Assembly (NCBI RefSeq): GCF_000204055.1
Contig: NW_006768767.1
Coordinates: 488,551 to 552,550, forward strand
Source: Melampsora larici-populina 98AG31
Taxonomy: Eukaryota > Basidiomycota > Pucciniomycetes > Pucciniales > Melampsoraceae
Direction: 5' to 3'
Length of the DNA: 64,000 nucleotides
In this document: positions 1 to 11,781 of the stretch, one piece after another
Layout: each line of letters begins with the position of its first letter
Numbering within the stretch: the first letter of the stretch is position 1
Position numbers and translations under genes: made by a program
Notes under the pieces: generated by a model
Told to the model about the DNA's origin: nothing
Database searches by the model: none
Seen by the model: only the letters and a program-made list of their open reading frames with translations

Positions 1-333
1 GATTGTGCGATGGATGGAGGAATCCAGGGCCAAGGCCGCAGCTTGGCCCTGGACCAGTCCGCAATGCCATCGCACGATCACTGAGTGATCGTGCGATGGA
101 GGGGCCACCTAATTCCTAGGTGGCCTTACTTTTAAGGTAAGGCCACCTAGGAATTGGGTGGCCCATTCGATTGATCAGTAAGGCCACCTCATTGCCAGGT
201 GGCCTGACCTTGGAGAAGGTCGGGCCGGGGCCTAAGACAGTCTAGGCCCCGGTAACTACATGTCAACTATGATTGGTTCTTGAGTAATGAACCTTTCCGT
301 GGTACAATCTCTGTGTGAACCATAAGTTGACAT
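1..333. repeat. Chain of back-to-back hairpins
   Basis: At least six inverted repeats follow one another with little spacer. They include 1-13 with 67-79 (GATTGTGCGATGG / CCATCGCACGATC, one G:T), an inner pair 24-34/42-52, 103-111/117-125 (GGCCACCTA / TAGGTGGCC), further GGCCACCT / AGGTGGCC pairs near 142-206, a CGGGGCCT / AGGCCCCG pair near 226-251, and ACATGTCAACTATG near 259 with CATAAGTTGACATGT near 319. No coding frame or terminal duplication is visible. The array probably runs off the left edge. It resembles the clusters at 50652-50799 and at the right end of the window. I infer a non-autonomous mobile or replication-linked structure. Confidence 0.7.
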
Positions 334-773
334 GTGAGATATGTAAACATATCAAATGTAAGGTGTAAGGCTACGTGTGTATACATTGTGTAATGGCTGA
401 CCACAACTCAGCCACCATTTGAGTGGAAGCATTTAACCAGTCCTTTGTTATTTGATTCTTCTGATCTTATTATTCTTGAAATCTGTTCTGTCCGCTTTCT
501 TCAATTTGTTGAATCAACCAAGGTAATCCATGTTCTTCCTTTGTCTTCCCATTTGTTCCTGACTTCACCAAGATCAATACAGAACATATAAGAAGAAATA
601 TTATATCCTCAAGAAGAAATAGAACCTTGAAGAATCCACAAGAAGCCGATAATAATTGAATGTAGATTAATAAATCAATCAATATTTCTCGAACATCTGT
701 TCCATTCATCGCAAAAGAAGACTCATATAATTCAAAACATTTACCACTCATGATTTACTCACAAACAATTATT

Positions 774-1187
774 GAAGACGGAAGTACTTGAGATACATGC
801 AGAGATGTTTATGTCTCGTGAAGGGCAGGGCAAGTGACTGAGGGGACCCCCAACTACCAGCCTAACCCTTTGCTAAATGTATCTCAGAGCTTCCTGATTT
901 CAATCCTCAAGAAATTACTTTATCAATCATTCCTTCAAACAATTATTCATTAATGCAAATTCACTTATTTCAAAAGATTTACAGCTCAAGGTTATTCACA
1001 TTGACTCATGGAAGACGGAAGTACTTGAGATACATGCAGAGATGTTTATGTCTCGTGAAGGGCAGGGCAAGTGACCGAGGGGACCCCCAACTACCAGCCT
1101 AACCCTTTGCTAAATGTATCTTGGTGCTTCCTGATTTCAATCCTCAAGAAATTACTTTATCAATCATTTCTTCAAACAATTATTCAT
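774..1187 (+). repeat. Direct repeat, two 177-bp copies 237 bp apart
   Basis: Bases 774-950 and 1011-1187 are nearly identical. Both start GAAGACGGAAGTACTTGAGA and end CAAACAATTATTCAT, with only a few substitutions. The spacer of about 60 bases is unrelated. This looks like a local tandem duplication. No gene is visible in 334-1355; the open frames there span the repeats and show no recognisable domain. Confidence 0.85.
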
Positions 1188-1355
1188 AAATTTATATATT
1201 CATGTCATTCATACTCAATCATTCAATCCATCAAATATTTAATCACTCATTGTTTATTCACTTTATTCATTATTTCATTGCATCCCCACACAAATTAAGA
1301 AATCTTGATTTTTTGATGAGCATTCCACTAATCAAAACAATGTTTTTTTACGTAG

Positions 1356-2171
1356 ATGCCAAAACCAGTATCAGACCTCAGAAAGCAAAAGCTTGCGGAG
1401 TGCCAAAAGAGGAAGAAGGCTCAACAACACAATGCCAAACAGGATCCAGTCCAGGATGTTCAAAGAGAATGTGTCAGTCAAAGAATTAAAGCAGGAATCA
1501 AAGACCGGTTTGGCTTGCCAGAGGACTGTGATGTTTTCCAAGTTCCTCAATTTGGGAACAGGAAAGAGCAAGTAGTTACCTATGGAACTGTTCTACTTGT
1601 GAATTTGGCTGGAAATAAGCTTATATGTGTTGCTAGGTTCAACAAAGTGGTCAAGTCCCTCAAGCTTTATGTTGTATTCACATGGCTGACAATTCTTGCT
1701 GCAGGACCCCGCCAGCAATGACCCTGCAGAAGTGAAACTTTGGAAAGACTTTTGAAGGGCTATCAAGATCATGCAGCAACACTCTGAAGCCCTGCGTGTA
1801 ATCAAGCAAAATCATGCAGTCAAGATGGTACCGCCCAACGAGCCGCAAGGTACTATGAGAGCATTTGGTCACAGATCATCTGAGCATGCTGGACAATATC
1901 AAAGCGGAACAGTCATTGGTTTGTTTACCTTCACCTTTTCACATGAGGATCTTTCCAGAAACTTAATATGTTCCATGTTTTAACACCCGCAACCTATGCC
2001 AAAAATTCAGCTACCAGCAAGGATCCAGCCAAACTAGACAAGGATGAAGCCCGCCAAGATGAACGTCCTTGGGTGGTGGACGTTCATGATGAAAGGAATT
2101 GTTCTTTATCTCTATTTGTGTATGATTCCAGCAAGAAACTGGCAGAAGAGACTGATGCCCCATGTGTTTAA
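1356..2171 (+). pseudogene. Broken hypothetical gene, unknown family
   Basis: I do not recognise this protein. The first open block starts MPKPVSDLRKQKLAECQKRK and is charged and rich in Lys and Gln. The second, near 1690-1920, contains a frame reading ...VKLWKDF, then TGA at 1753-1755, then RAIKIMQQHSEALRVIKQNH. A third block ends at the stop near 2171. The frames join only if the TGA is ignored and at least two introns or frameshifts are allowed, so I call it decayed. A charged, low-complexity N-terminus is common in transposon-linked rust open frames, but nothing here proves that origin. It could also be a living gene with introns that I have misplaced. Confidence 0.35.
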
Positions 2172-2272
2172 GATGATAATTTTGTGAGCAAAGTATTTTT
2201 GTAATTTTTTGGAATTTTTAAGAGCAACAAATTTTGGAATACAAGTTGAAATGAAAGAATTTACTCCTCATT

Positions 2273-2875
2273 TTACACCATGTGCTGATCTCTTGCTGGA
2301 ATATGAGTTTGTTCCCCAGATTTACCTCCATACAACAGCTCCATCTCCTCCCATATACTTAATTGTGCTATTTTTGGGCGGAGCAACCCAAAGTGCTTGC
2401 ATATCCTATTGCATTTGCGCTGGGTATAGAAATTCTCCAAGCCTTTCCTTCCAGTGTTTCCATCGCACCAAGCCATACTGGGTTATGGGTGAAACAAACA
2501 GTCACGAAAACATTTTGCATACAAGCACCAATCTACTTACTTGCTTGGATCCACAATCAAAGGGTCTGTCAATACCAAACCCACCCCCTGAAGATCCGCA
2601 ACCATTCTTCTTACGTTATAGTGTTTATGAGACCAATGACTGAGAGCTTGCATTACATCATTGACAAAAGGACTTTCAGAACCCCGGAGTTCAAAGTTGT
2701 GATTGCTGGTATACTTGCGGTATTGTGTAACATCAAGTACTTCTTCAAAGAAATAAGCACATTCAGTGGTAGCACCACTTCCTGCATAGACCGGAAAGTT
2801 TTGAACCATTGGGAAAATAAAACACGGGATTGAGCAAGCTTGAAGAAAGTGTATTGATTCATTTGACTCACACAA
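2273..2875 (-). pseudogene. Alpha-kinase C-lobe fragment
   Basis: The minus strand encodes the C-terminal half of an alpha-type (MHCK/TRPM7-like) protein kinase. The first exon (2875 to 2541) holds QALSHWSHKHYN and the catalytic-loop block VADLQGVGLVLTDP, with both conserved Asp residues. A 63-base intron (2540-2478, GTAAGT...CAG) restores frame into DGNTGRKGLENF and the zinc-binding end QRKCNRICKHFGL, with the stop at 2273-2275. Alpha-kinases phosphorylate Ser/Thr in helical contexts and use this C-terminal H/C-x3-C zinc site for folding. The ATP-binding N-lobe is not visible upstream, where a GA-rich minisatellite begins at about 2880. I therefore treat this as a truncated gene, although an upstream exon outside my recognition is possible. 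Confidence 0.75.
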
Positions 2876-2879
2876 ATGT

Positions 2880-3420
2880 TGAAAAGAAGATTGAAGGCAA
2901 TTGAAGAATACTAAAGAAGATCAAAGGGGATCGAGGGATATCAAAGATGATTGAAGATGATTGAAGATGATTGAAGTCGATTGAAGAATACAAAAGAAGC
3001 AGATTTAATCCAATTGAAGAATACTAAAGAAGAATATTGAAGCCGATTGATGAATACTCAAGGAGATTGAAGCCGATTGAAGAATACTAAAGAAGATTGA
3101 AGGTATCAAAGAAGATTACAGAAGATTGAAGCTGATTGATGAATACTAAAGAAGATGGAAGCCGATTGAAGAAGATTGAAGAATACTAAAGAAGATGGAA
3201 GCTGATAAAAGAAGATTACAGAAGATTGAAGCCAATTCAAGAAGATTGAAGAAGGGTGAAGAAGATGGAAGACGATTGAAGAAGATAAAGAAGATTGAAG
3301 CTGATAAAAGAAGATTACAGAGGATTCAAGCCGATCCAAGAAGATTGAAGAAGGGTGAAGACGATCAAAGAAGGATGAAGAAGAGTGACGACAATCAAAG
3401 AAGTTCAGTGTAGTGTAGGT
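2880..3420. repeat. GA-rich minisatellite
   Basis: Degenerate tandem units built from GAAGATTGAAGCCGATTGAA and GAATACTAAAGAA alternate over about 540 bases, with purines almost only on the plus strand. Unit length varies between about 12 and 35. The array abuts the 5' side of the alpha-kinase fragment on the minus strand and may have replaced its N-lobe. Confidence 0.85.
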
Positions 3421-3960
3421 TTTGTTGAACAAGGTGGATGGGTGGAGACTATGACAAAAGATGGATGAATGTGGATGAATGACTGGCCAACATAAGATGA
3501 TCGGTGATGGTGTGTGGTGTATGGGTTGTGTGATTGGTTGAGAGGTAGAGAGGTAGAGAGGTGGTTTGTACAATTTTCATCATCTAATGTGAAGTTTTCA
3601 TCTTTGGGGTCTTCGTTTATGGTTTGTTAATTGTTTTTTTTTGATTATCGACATTTGTTTTTTGATTTTTGACTTTTGTTTTTTTGATTTTTGAATTTTG
3701 TTTTCCTCTTTTGGGGCTTTCCTGGTACTTTTTGTGTCAATGCGACAATGGGGTGACAAATGTTGAGTTTCAAGTTGTCAATCTACTGAAATTTGGGCCG
3801 TAACCTGGTCTGAAAGTGGTTTGTGCCATGACTTTTACTCCAGTACAGGGGTTTTTGCCCTGTATTTGAATATTTTCTGTAGTTTTGTCTTTGATTTTTG
3901 AATTTCGCACCCGGGAATTGTGATTTTTGATTTTTGATTTTTGCATTGTCACCTTGACAC
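3421..3960. repeat. Simple-sequence tract, TTTTTGATTTTTGA type
   Basis: No gene is visible. The stretch begins with GTAGAGAGGTAGAGAG words and passes into runs of TTTTTGATTTTTGA near 3640-3700 and 3880-3945. It ends where homology to the RTC4-like domain starts, so it marks the 5' truncation of the next gene. Confidence 0.6.
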
Positions 3961-5166
3961 CTCTCGCATTCCGTAAAAGACATTCAAATTATATTTGCGG
4001 GATAATTAAACGAGAAGTAGACTCTTTTTTCTTGAAAGAAAGCGAAAAGAAATGGAAACTTCAAGGAAGGTCAATGTTTAGTATGGCTGGGGAGTTTGAA
4101 GGGTTCCAGGCGGAGCACCCAGGGTAGTGAGTGTTTATTTAGCTACTGGGTCATTAATGTACACTGAAACCCTTTTTTTTATAGTTACGGCCAAATAGGT
4201 TACAAGATCATCATGGACACTTTGTCCAACATGTGCATGAACTTACCTGGCGCGGTGCTTAACGGTTGCACAGCGGCCCCATTTACTCCCGATTACTTCC
4301 TTCGTCGGGTGCTGGTACCTGAAATCGCTATGGTACTCATTGGCGAAGATTTGGACTTATCTATTGGAGATCCCAAGATCAAGGACACACTTGAGGCAAG
4401 CCAACGCTTTGGTAATACCGTTCACTCGATGGAAGAAGAAGAAACACCGGACGATAAAACTAGTCACAGCGGTGTCTGTGAGAAAACCGCACTTACGTCG
4501 CCTGAAGAACAACTTATTTTGAGGCAGCTGCCATCAGTCATGGTACCCTACATCCAGTCCACTTTTAACCCCCCGGCGATGGGTAATTGTGGCTACTATG
4601 CAATAGCAGCAGCGGTGGGGGTTTATTCCAAAAAATCTTATCTCGACGTTAGACAGAAACTATTAACAGAGCTTTCAAGTTACACCAAAGATCACAAATT
4701 GCTGATATCAACTGTGCACAGCCGACCATCAATGAGAACTCGCAAGGGCCATTCATTTGCAGCTGAGGTTGTTCAAGACCTGCTTCTCCGACTTAATTAC
4801 CACGAAGTCGAATGTTCTGAGGAGTACTGGTTAAGAATGCCCTATATGGGGTTTGTAATTGCGAGTGCCTATAACCGTCCAACAATCCTATTGGATCCTG
4901 ATGAAGCCAACTGTAAATCCTTTTTCCCATATCGTACCACCCCACCGACGGAACAAGTAAACCCGATAATACTGGCCTTCGTGAACTCCGACCACTTTGT
5001 CAGTTTAGGACCCAAAAATCAGGCTCTTCCATCGGTTCCATTTCCACAAGTCTTTGGTTGGGAGCGCAACGCTGTCATGTTTGAAAACACATCAATTCCA
5101 CGTTGGGTTGAAGAGTATCAAGTTCAATTGGCTAATTGGCGTAACCAAAGGATGTCCGCTGAGTAG
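3961..5166 (+). CDS. RTC4-like plus OTU cysteine protease, 5'-truncated
   Basis: Two exons can be joined, 3961-4126 and 4185-5166, by a phase-2 intron (GTGAGT...TATAG). The first exon gives FFLKESEKKW and MAGEFEGFQAEHPG. The join creates PGYYGQIGY, the hallmark of the RTC4-like C-terminal domain, which continues to about 4430. The second half is an OTU domain: the Cys loop MGNCGYYAIAAAV lies near 4585 and the His block NSDHFVSLGP near 4995. OTU proteases cut ubiquitin-type isopeptide bonds. The domain order and many residues match the copy inside the complete MULE at 29.0-30.2 kb, so this is MULE-encoded cargo. The frame is open to its stop, unlike the second copy, but upstream domains (zinc knuckles, transposase) are missing and replaced by simple repeats. 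No start codon can be assigned. Confidence 0.75.
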
Positions 5167-5599
5167 AACTTAGAAGGACCTTTCATTTTCTTTTGTTCTC
5201 CCATTTATGTTTTAAGTTTTAAGTTTTGTTGTCTCTTGATTGCGCTCGGTCTTTACTTTTACTTTACTATTCTCTGTCTGCTTGACTCATTTCATCACAC
5301 TCGTTTGTTCCTACTTTTAGTACTTTTAGTTGTTACGCTCTCTCTCCAATGATTCGCTCTTTACTGTTTCTTTTACTTTACTTTTCTCGCTTGACTCATT
5401 TCATCACACTCGTTTGTTCTGACTTTTAGTGCTTTTAGTAGTTACGCTCGTTACTTGATCAACTGTAATAAATTTTCATTTTGTCTCTTTTTCTCAATGG
5501 TCAGAGATGTGGTATTCTTATGCCGATACCAAACAAAGTTTCAAAAAGTGTCAAAGTGAAAAATAAGAAGATCGATCTAGATCTATAAAATTGAAAATT

Positions 5600-5781
5600 G
5601 AGAAAATCAAACCGGTTTAACTCAAATCAAACCGGTTTGTTTTGAAAGTCACAAACAGGTTTGTTTTGAAAGTCACAAACCGGTTTGTGACTTTTTTGAT
5701 TTTAAACCGGGCTGTAGAATGACAAATCGGTCAAAAACCGGGCTGCTCAGTGTTGAAACCGGGCGTCAAATAGCGCGATCC
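5600..5781 (+). mobile_element. MULE right terminal region
   Basis: The sequence ending at 5781, GTCAAATAGCGCGATCC, matches the right end of the complete MULE (GCCAAATAGTGCGATCC at 30688). The inner 180 bases hold repeated AAACCGG and CAAACCGGTTTG words, including two tandem CAAACxGGTTTGTTTTGAAAGTCA units. Subterminal repeats of this kind are typical transposase-binding regions. The nine bases outside are TTATTGATA. No matching left end was found in the window, so the partner end is either to the left of position 1 or lost. Confidence 0.75.
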
Positions 5782-8055
5782 TTATTGATATATAAGCTTT
5801 TCAGAAGAGTCTCGGAAAGTATTTTCTGACTTAGTGGTGATCAGTGAGTTGTGAGGTGTTTTACTCTAGTCTGTGCGCTTCCCTGTTTGGGAGAGGAGGG
5901 CCGATTCCTTGGTCGGCCCCGGTTTCTCAACTCACGGGTCCCTTGCGTCCAGTGCTCCGATGGAACTCACTGATGACGTCGTCCCTTTGGCCACCAGTGC
6001 CACTTACATGACAAAACTTTATTTTTGCAATCTTTACAACTCAATGACTTATTCATCACACATCAGAAATAGGTGATATAGGGGTGATAAATGATCAGAA
6101 TCACGAGGGCTATCAAATGAGCTATAGTAATCCAAAATTGAACAACTTTACAAAAAATTTGTAATTCCAAAAATGGATTTCAGCTATGAATATTAGGAAA
6201 AAATCACCTGTATTCATCATAAGAAGATCTGTTCATCATTTATTTACATCAATTGATCAAATTCACGCCTTGAATCATTACAAACAATAATATTTATGAC
6301 ATCATATGATTACATTGGAGGATATTCTGTTGATTTTGACGGTTTTTGAGGGTTTTTTGGAGGTTGTTGACCATTGTTGAAGGTTGTTGGAGGGTTATAT
6401 ACTATTGTTAAGGATTTTACAGGCCTTTGTTCCCCTTTTTACTCATCTTATACTTTTGTTAGAGTGTTTTTAATCATTATTAAATTACTTTACCAGTACT
6501 AAGTTCACTAAATTGCCCCTTTACATCAAAGGAGAGATTTCTTTACGTGTGATAAGACTACAAGTCTTCATTGGAATAACAATCAAACTGATTGTTGCTT
6601 TGCTAGTAATTAAAATTGTGTTTTATTGTGTTCAAATTGGAATAACACTGCAATAGTGTTGAGATTTCTTTATAATTAAAAATCACGGGAATAATACTTG
6701 AATTAAGTATTGAGACAACTTTCTCTGGTGCCTTATCCCAAAGAATTCAGCAAAACCCCGTGTTGATTCTTTCAAAGAGGCAGTCTTAGGCAACTTCTAC
6801 TAGATACTTTATTAGTAGATTATCCCTCTTTAAGCTCTGTAAAGCCCTTGTTGAGCTTTAAGTTCTACAACGTGAATTCAACGGTAAACAGGCTCAGCAA
6901 ATCACGGACTCAATCAGGAAAACTTCAAACTAATCCCGCCTGTGTTGTTAAGTTTGGTATCTCCCCAGTAATTCCGTCACCTCTGAAAGCTTGTGTAGGT
7001 GACAACACTGGAAAACGCCATGCAAAGTCGAATCAAATGATGCATGGCATTGCCAAAGTCGGCAAGTGGATTATTGCTCCGGGTGATGTTGGATATGTAT
7101 GTGATTGATGGACACTCTAGAGAGGCAATGATCTGGGAAATCTTGCGGGTGGATAGTAAGTGTGGATCATTCACCGGATTCATGATTGAAGATGACGGTA
7201 AGATACATGTTTCCGGATGATTTCTGCCCAAGGTGCAAAACTGTTATAGGTGGATGAGGGTGGATCCTTGTGTATTTTGTCGAGTTTTGTAAGCGAAGTG
7301 CGTTTGGGATCAATTGTTATGATATGATCAACCAATCCGTTTAACTCAATCTGTAGTTAATTTGACCCAAATTTTATCAATTTTAAATCAAATAATGAAT
7401 TAAATTGACAACTCAGTCCACCGTTGGGCATACCTAATTCAGATGAATGTCTCATTGCTTCTCATACTGGTACAGCACATTTAGGCATCTTTGTTTCTTC
7501 AACTGGTGATCTGTGGTGCTCTGGACTGGCTCTTGCTTCAAGAAGTATTTCAGTAAATGAAACTCATGTGCTAGCTTTACTCTTGAAGGGAATGATTGGG
7601 ATTATAATTCATTACAACCACAAGAACTTCTACAAACTATTGAACTTCTTAATGCATTGGAGCTTAAACCATCATTTACTAAATTTGGACTTTCTTAGGA
7701 AGATTTAACAACAATACTGAGGCTTGTTGTACCATAAATAATCATGATGCACTTGGAATGCTCAAGTTTGAGGTTAATGCACTTTTGAAGCAACCTCATG
7801 GTGAGGATGCGGGATTTTAGCGTGATGAATTGGTGTGACAAATTTCTTTAAACTGATTTCTCAAGCCAACAACAAACAATGAGTGTATGTTCCACAATAC
7901 CTTTGATCAACAGATTAAAGGTTGGTTGCCTTCCAGGACTGCTATAGTAGTCAAATCTACCTCATACATACAATGAGGATCTGAAGTTCGTTACTTCATA
8001 TCACCCCATATGCTTGGCCTGGGAAAACTACTTCTGTGAGTGTAGCAAGCTATGA
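5782..8055. other. Intergenic, no gene recognised
   Basis: AT-rich sequence without a supportable coding region. The longest open frames (6848-7108, 7424-7708) have no recognisable domain and no consistent splice partners. Near 6340-6400 there is a degenerate GGTTGTTGGAGG repeat. Confidence 0.5.
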
Positions 8056-8446
8056 TGAGAATAGGCCCTTGCTATTTGCAGCCCACACAAAATCCATGTA
8101 GGCGCTGCCAAAACAGCGCCTACATGAAGGTTTCCCACGAAGAAGCACCTACATTCATGATGTAGGTGCTTTTTCCTTTTTCAAATGACGCCTACAGGCT
8201 GAAAACCAATGTAGGCGTCATTTGTGTACGCCTACATTCTAAAAATAAAATGTAGGCGTAAATTTGAAGTGCCTGCATCTCTTTTTTTGCATGTGGGTGT
8301 GATTTCTGAGCGTCTACATTTAAGATTTGACATGTAGGTGGGTGAATATCACGCCTACATGGATTTTCCTGCATGTTTCTATTATTTGTGTAATTATTTC
8401 AGAATGGGTTTTTTTTGTCAAAGATTTATTGGGATTGTGGATATGT

Positions 8447-8804
8447 AGGACCCTGGAATGCTCCTACTAAGGCGTCTGACCAAAAATGTCGGGTTTTGGG
8501 TTTTGGGAGGTTTACCGCGCATATGTATCTGACCAGAAATGTTGGGAAATTGGTCCTTTTGTGACATTTATGGGGTTTGAACCCACAGTAGTGTGGTTTT
8601 TGTCAAATGACCGGAGCTTTTTTGCGGATACCGGGGCTTTTACCCGGGTTTTGAGGCTTCTACCCGGGTATCAAGGCTTTTCTCCGGGCCTGTTGCTTGG
8701 AGGTATCTGACCAAAAATGTCGGGTTTTGCCAAAAAAAAAATTTGCGACCAGCGTAATGTCGGGTTTTACGTCAGACGCCTCAGTAGGCGCATTCCAGGG
8801 TCCT
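8447..8804. mobile_element. MITE nested in the foldback element
   Basis: The terminal inverted repeats are 34 bases with two mismatches. The left starts AGGACCCTGGAATGCTCCTA and the inverse of the right starts AGGACCCTGGAATGCGCCTA. Flanking copies of GGATATGT (8439-8446 and 8805-8812) are an exact 8-bp target duplication. The 358-base interior has repeats of CCCGGGT and TGTCGGGTTTT and no coding frame. It inserted after the surrounding element. Confidence 0.92.
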
Positions 8805-8931
8805 GGATATGTCTCAATTTTTGATTGATATGAGGAAGTTATTCACAAACCTTCTATTTCTGTATTATAATAATCTGATACGCTTCATGTTGAGATGAAA
8901 AGAGAGTATTAATCTTCAAATAGAATAACAT

Positions 8932-9150
8932 AGCCTGTTCTTTCCGTCCTCTGGTGCACTCATTTTGATTCCAAACTGCTTTTCCGTCCTCTGGTGCACA
9001 CATTTCGAGTTCAAACTGCTTTTTCCGTCTTCTCCGTCCTCGGGTGCACTCATGTCAAGTCCAAACTGCTTTTTCCGTCCTCCGGTGCTCTCATTTTGAG
9101 TGGAAACTGCTTTTTCCGTCTTTTCCATCCTCTGGTGCTCACATTTTGAC
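8932..9150. repeat. Tandem repeat, about five copies of a 40-55 base unit
   Basis: The unit contains CCGTCCTCTGGTGCACTCAT followed by TTTGAGTTCAAACTGCTTTT. Five imperfect copies lie inside the foldback element. The minus-strand open frame over them is a by-product of the repeat. Confidence 0.85.
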
Positions 9151-9928
9151 ATCAAAATGGTGCTTCATTACCCCAGTCTGACGGGTAATGAAGCTGGATT
9201 TGTAGCGCCTACATATGCAAGACTGCATGTAGGCGCTTATTTGGGCTGAAAAATATATGTAGGCACTTGGAATTTACGCCTACATGCCTTAGTAACCATG
9301 TAGGTGTATTTTCCAAGCGCCTACTTGGCGGGTTCTCATTTGCCAGCGCCTACATACAGAAAAGGGAATGTGAGCGCTCAAAAATTACGACAAATTACGC
9401 CGACATTGTTTTTTGGGGATGTAGGCGCTTTTTTTGAGCGCCTACATTGTTTTTTCCATGTAGGTGCTTGAAAATAGCGCCTACATACCCAAAAAAAGAT
9501 GTAGGCGCTCAAAAAAAGTGTCTACATTTTATTTTTAGAATGTAGGCGTACACAAATGACGCCTACATTGGTTTTTCAGCCTGTAGGTGTCATTTGAAAA
9601 AGGAAAAAGCGCCTACATCATAAATGTAGGCGCTTTTTGGCGGAAAACAACCGTGTAGGCGTAATTTGGACAGCGCCTACATGGATTTCATGTGGGCTGC
9701 AAATAGCAAAGGCCTGAGAATACTCAAGCTACATTTGATGAAATCACAATGGGTTGAAAAGATTTTGCATTTTCCTTGATCAATCAACATGCCTCCCCCT
9801 CATCAGTTTGATTTGTTGCTAATAAGAACCTTGCTTACTGATTTTTACCAAACAAATATATTGTGGATAATATCAGGCCATCAGTATGTAGTCAAGGTGT
9901 GCTCTGGCCAGTATCTGGCATGTCCAGG

Positions 9929-10134
9929 CCATTCCAACAACCAAACCACCAGATTATCCAGCCACCGGATGATTTCAAAGGCCTTTCTGACATCCGGATA
10001 AGTTGAATATCCGGCCCAAACCCAGGGCCGTATCCCTGACAACATGCTTAAACTGAGGTATCCGGTGTGTTTAGACCATTCCAACAACCAAACCACCAGA
10101 TTATCCGGCCACTGGATGATTTCAAAGGCCTTTC
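9929..10134 (+). repeat. Direct repeat, two 59-bp copies 147 bp apart
   Basis: Bases 9929-9987 and 10076-10134 share CCATTCCAACAACCAAACCA and the following CCAGATTATCC and GGATGATTTCAAAGGCCTTTC, with about three differences. The flanks contain more CATCCGGAT / ATCCGGCC words, suggesting a degenerate higher-order repeat. Confidence 0.8.
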
Positions 10135-11781
10135 CAGCATCTGGATCCAACAGGTGCTCTGTTGGGTGTCCGTTGGATCTTTGGTTCCGGAGCTCACCTT
10201 GAGTATGTAGCTGAATTTTCTGCACTAATAGAGATCCCATCAGAAGATCACCCATAATATATGGCAAGCTCAACTCTTTCTTAGGATCAAGTTGAAATTA
10301 TCCATCCTCAAGTCCATGAACTTATGTTTTACTTGGCCTTGGTTTTGATCCGAAAAAAGATAGTATGCTCAACAAGGTTTGAAAGCTATTTGGGGAATAG
10401 GCAACTCACTCATATACTCATTATGATTTTAGTTTGGCTTCAGTTCTCTCTGTTACCTATCTTTGTGAATCTATATTCCTTATTGTCTTGACCTCAAATG
10501 AGCCTGCTGTAACTTTTCTGATATAATGGAAGATTTTGAAAGATCAGCTTTATCAAACTGATACCCAAGTTTCCAATTGATCAGATTTGCTAAAATTATC
10601 TGGGATTCAAAACTTCAATTTCAATTTAGAACTTTCAATGAAGCAATTTCAAAGTGTCAAAGACAATATAGAAATTTACTACCAACAATATCTCAACCTT
10701 CAATCAATTGATTCAAACCCTTATGAATAAGATCAATACAATCAATCTCAATCATATCCCCAACTTTCAGCTCTCATCATTCATCAAATTTATCAAACTC
10801 ATTTCCCAGCACTTATTTTGACAGATGCAGTCATTTAAGGTGCTTTTCATTTACATCCAACTTCTTTTTCTCTCCTCTCACTATCTCAATCATATGAGAA
10901 TTGACAATGGATGCAACAAAAAATCAGACAGTATATATATCAAACACAACTTTTAATTTCAATGTGCTCTAAGACAACCCTTGGTGCTAAGCTCAACTTT
11001 GAGCAATTCAAAAACTCCACCTTTGCCCAAACTAATTCCAAACTATCATTATCCTTCATCTGATTTATACATTTCAGGTTGTTGTTTGTACAACTGTTTT
11101 GCTCAACTTGGAGTTTGTACAAATGATTGAGTACTGCTTCATTTGACATTTGATGATATCTGATGACATATCTTTTTACATTTGACTATTCTTGTTATTC
11201 AAGTCCTTTAGTTTGAAGTTTTGAGTTTCATAGTCCAAGATTCCAATTTTGGTCCTGGAATGTCTATGGAATTCAATAAAACAATATGTAATATTGTTTT
11301 CTTTGGTTTCCTTGAGTCGAATAAAATAAAAGTAATGATTTGTGTGACTAAATATATGTGAATTATAGATCTCCTTCTAATATCTGTTTTGTCCCTATTA
11401 AATTTCAGCTTCTTCATTTATCATTCCTTCACCATCATCAAATGATTTGAAATTGGCTTTTTTAACCAATTCACTTGGGTCATTTATACTGCAATAACAA
11501 CTGACATGTCAATTGACTGGAGTGGAATATGTAGTGGCTTTGATAGGATGAGAGATTATGCTAAAGCATTTCAATATTGAGAAAAATATTATAAGATAGC
11601 TGTGATACACCAGACCATGTAAGTAAAAAACCAGGTATAAACTGCAAGAAAACACATGAAAAGGCCATCTATCATTTAATTTTCAATTTTCATACACAAG
11701 GACCTCTGTTCAGAATATAAACACTGAGCCTCTGATTAACCTGGAGAAGAAAAAATTGGTTAGGAACCATCCAGGTGTGTT

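Larger units (their letters stand above)
8064..9714. mobile_element. Foldback transposon with 8-bp target duplication
   Basis: The left end GGCCCTTGCTATTTGCAGCC and the inverse of the right end, GGCCTTTGCTATTTGCAGCC, agree except for one base. Both are flanked by TGAGAATA (8056-8063 and 9715-9722). The arms, about 8064-8260 and 9525-9714, stay complementary for some 190 bases and are made of repeated GTAGGCGC / GCGCCTAC words. The right arm carries extra units from 9200. An 8-bp duplication points to hAT or a related superfamily, but no transposase is encoded. The interior holds a nested element (8447-8804) and a short tandem array (8932-9150). Confidence 0.9.

Noticed and set aside
3195..3413. 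Basic Lys/Arg/Glu-rich open frame
   Set aside because: It is a translation of the GA-rich minisatellite; its periodicity follows the DNA repeat and the reverse frame is equally long.
8486..8710. Open frame inside the nested MITE
   Set aside because: It is made of CCCGGGTTTT-type repeats between terminal inverted repeats; no domain.
8916..9155. Minus-strand 79-aa frame with repeated MSAPEDGE
   Set aside because: A by-product of the five-copy tandem repeat in the foldback element.
9881..10273. Minus-strand 130-aa frame
   Set aside because: It covers the direct repeat; the internal protein repetition only mirrors the DNA copies, and no domain is recognisable.
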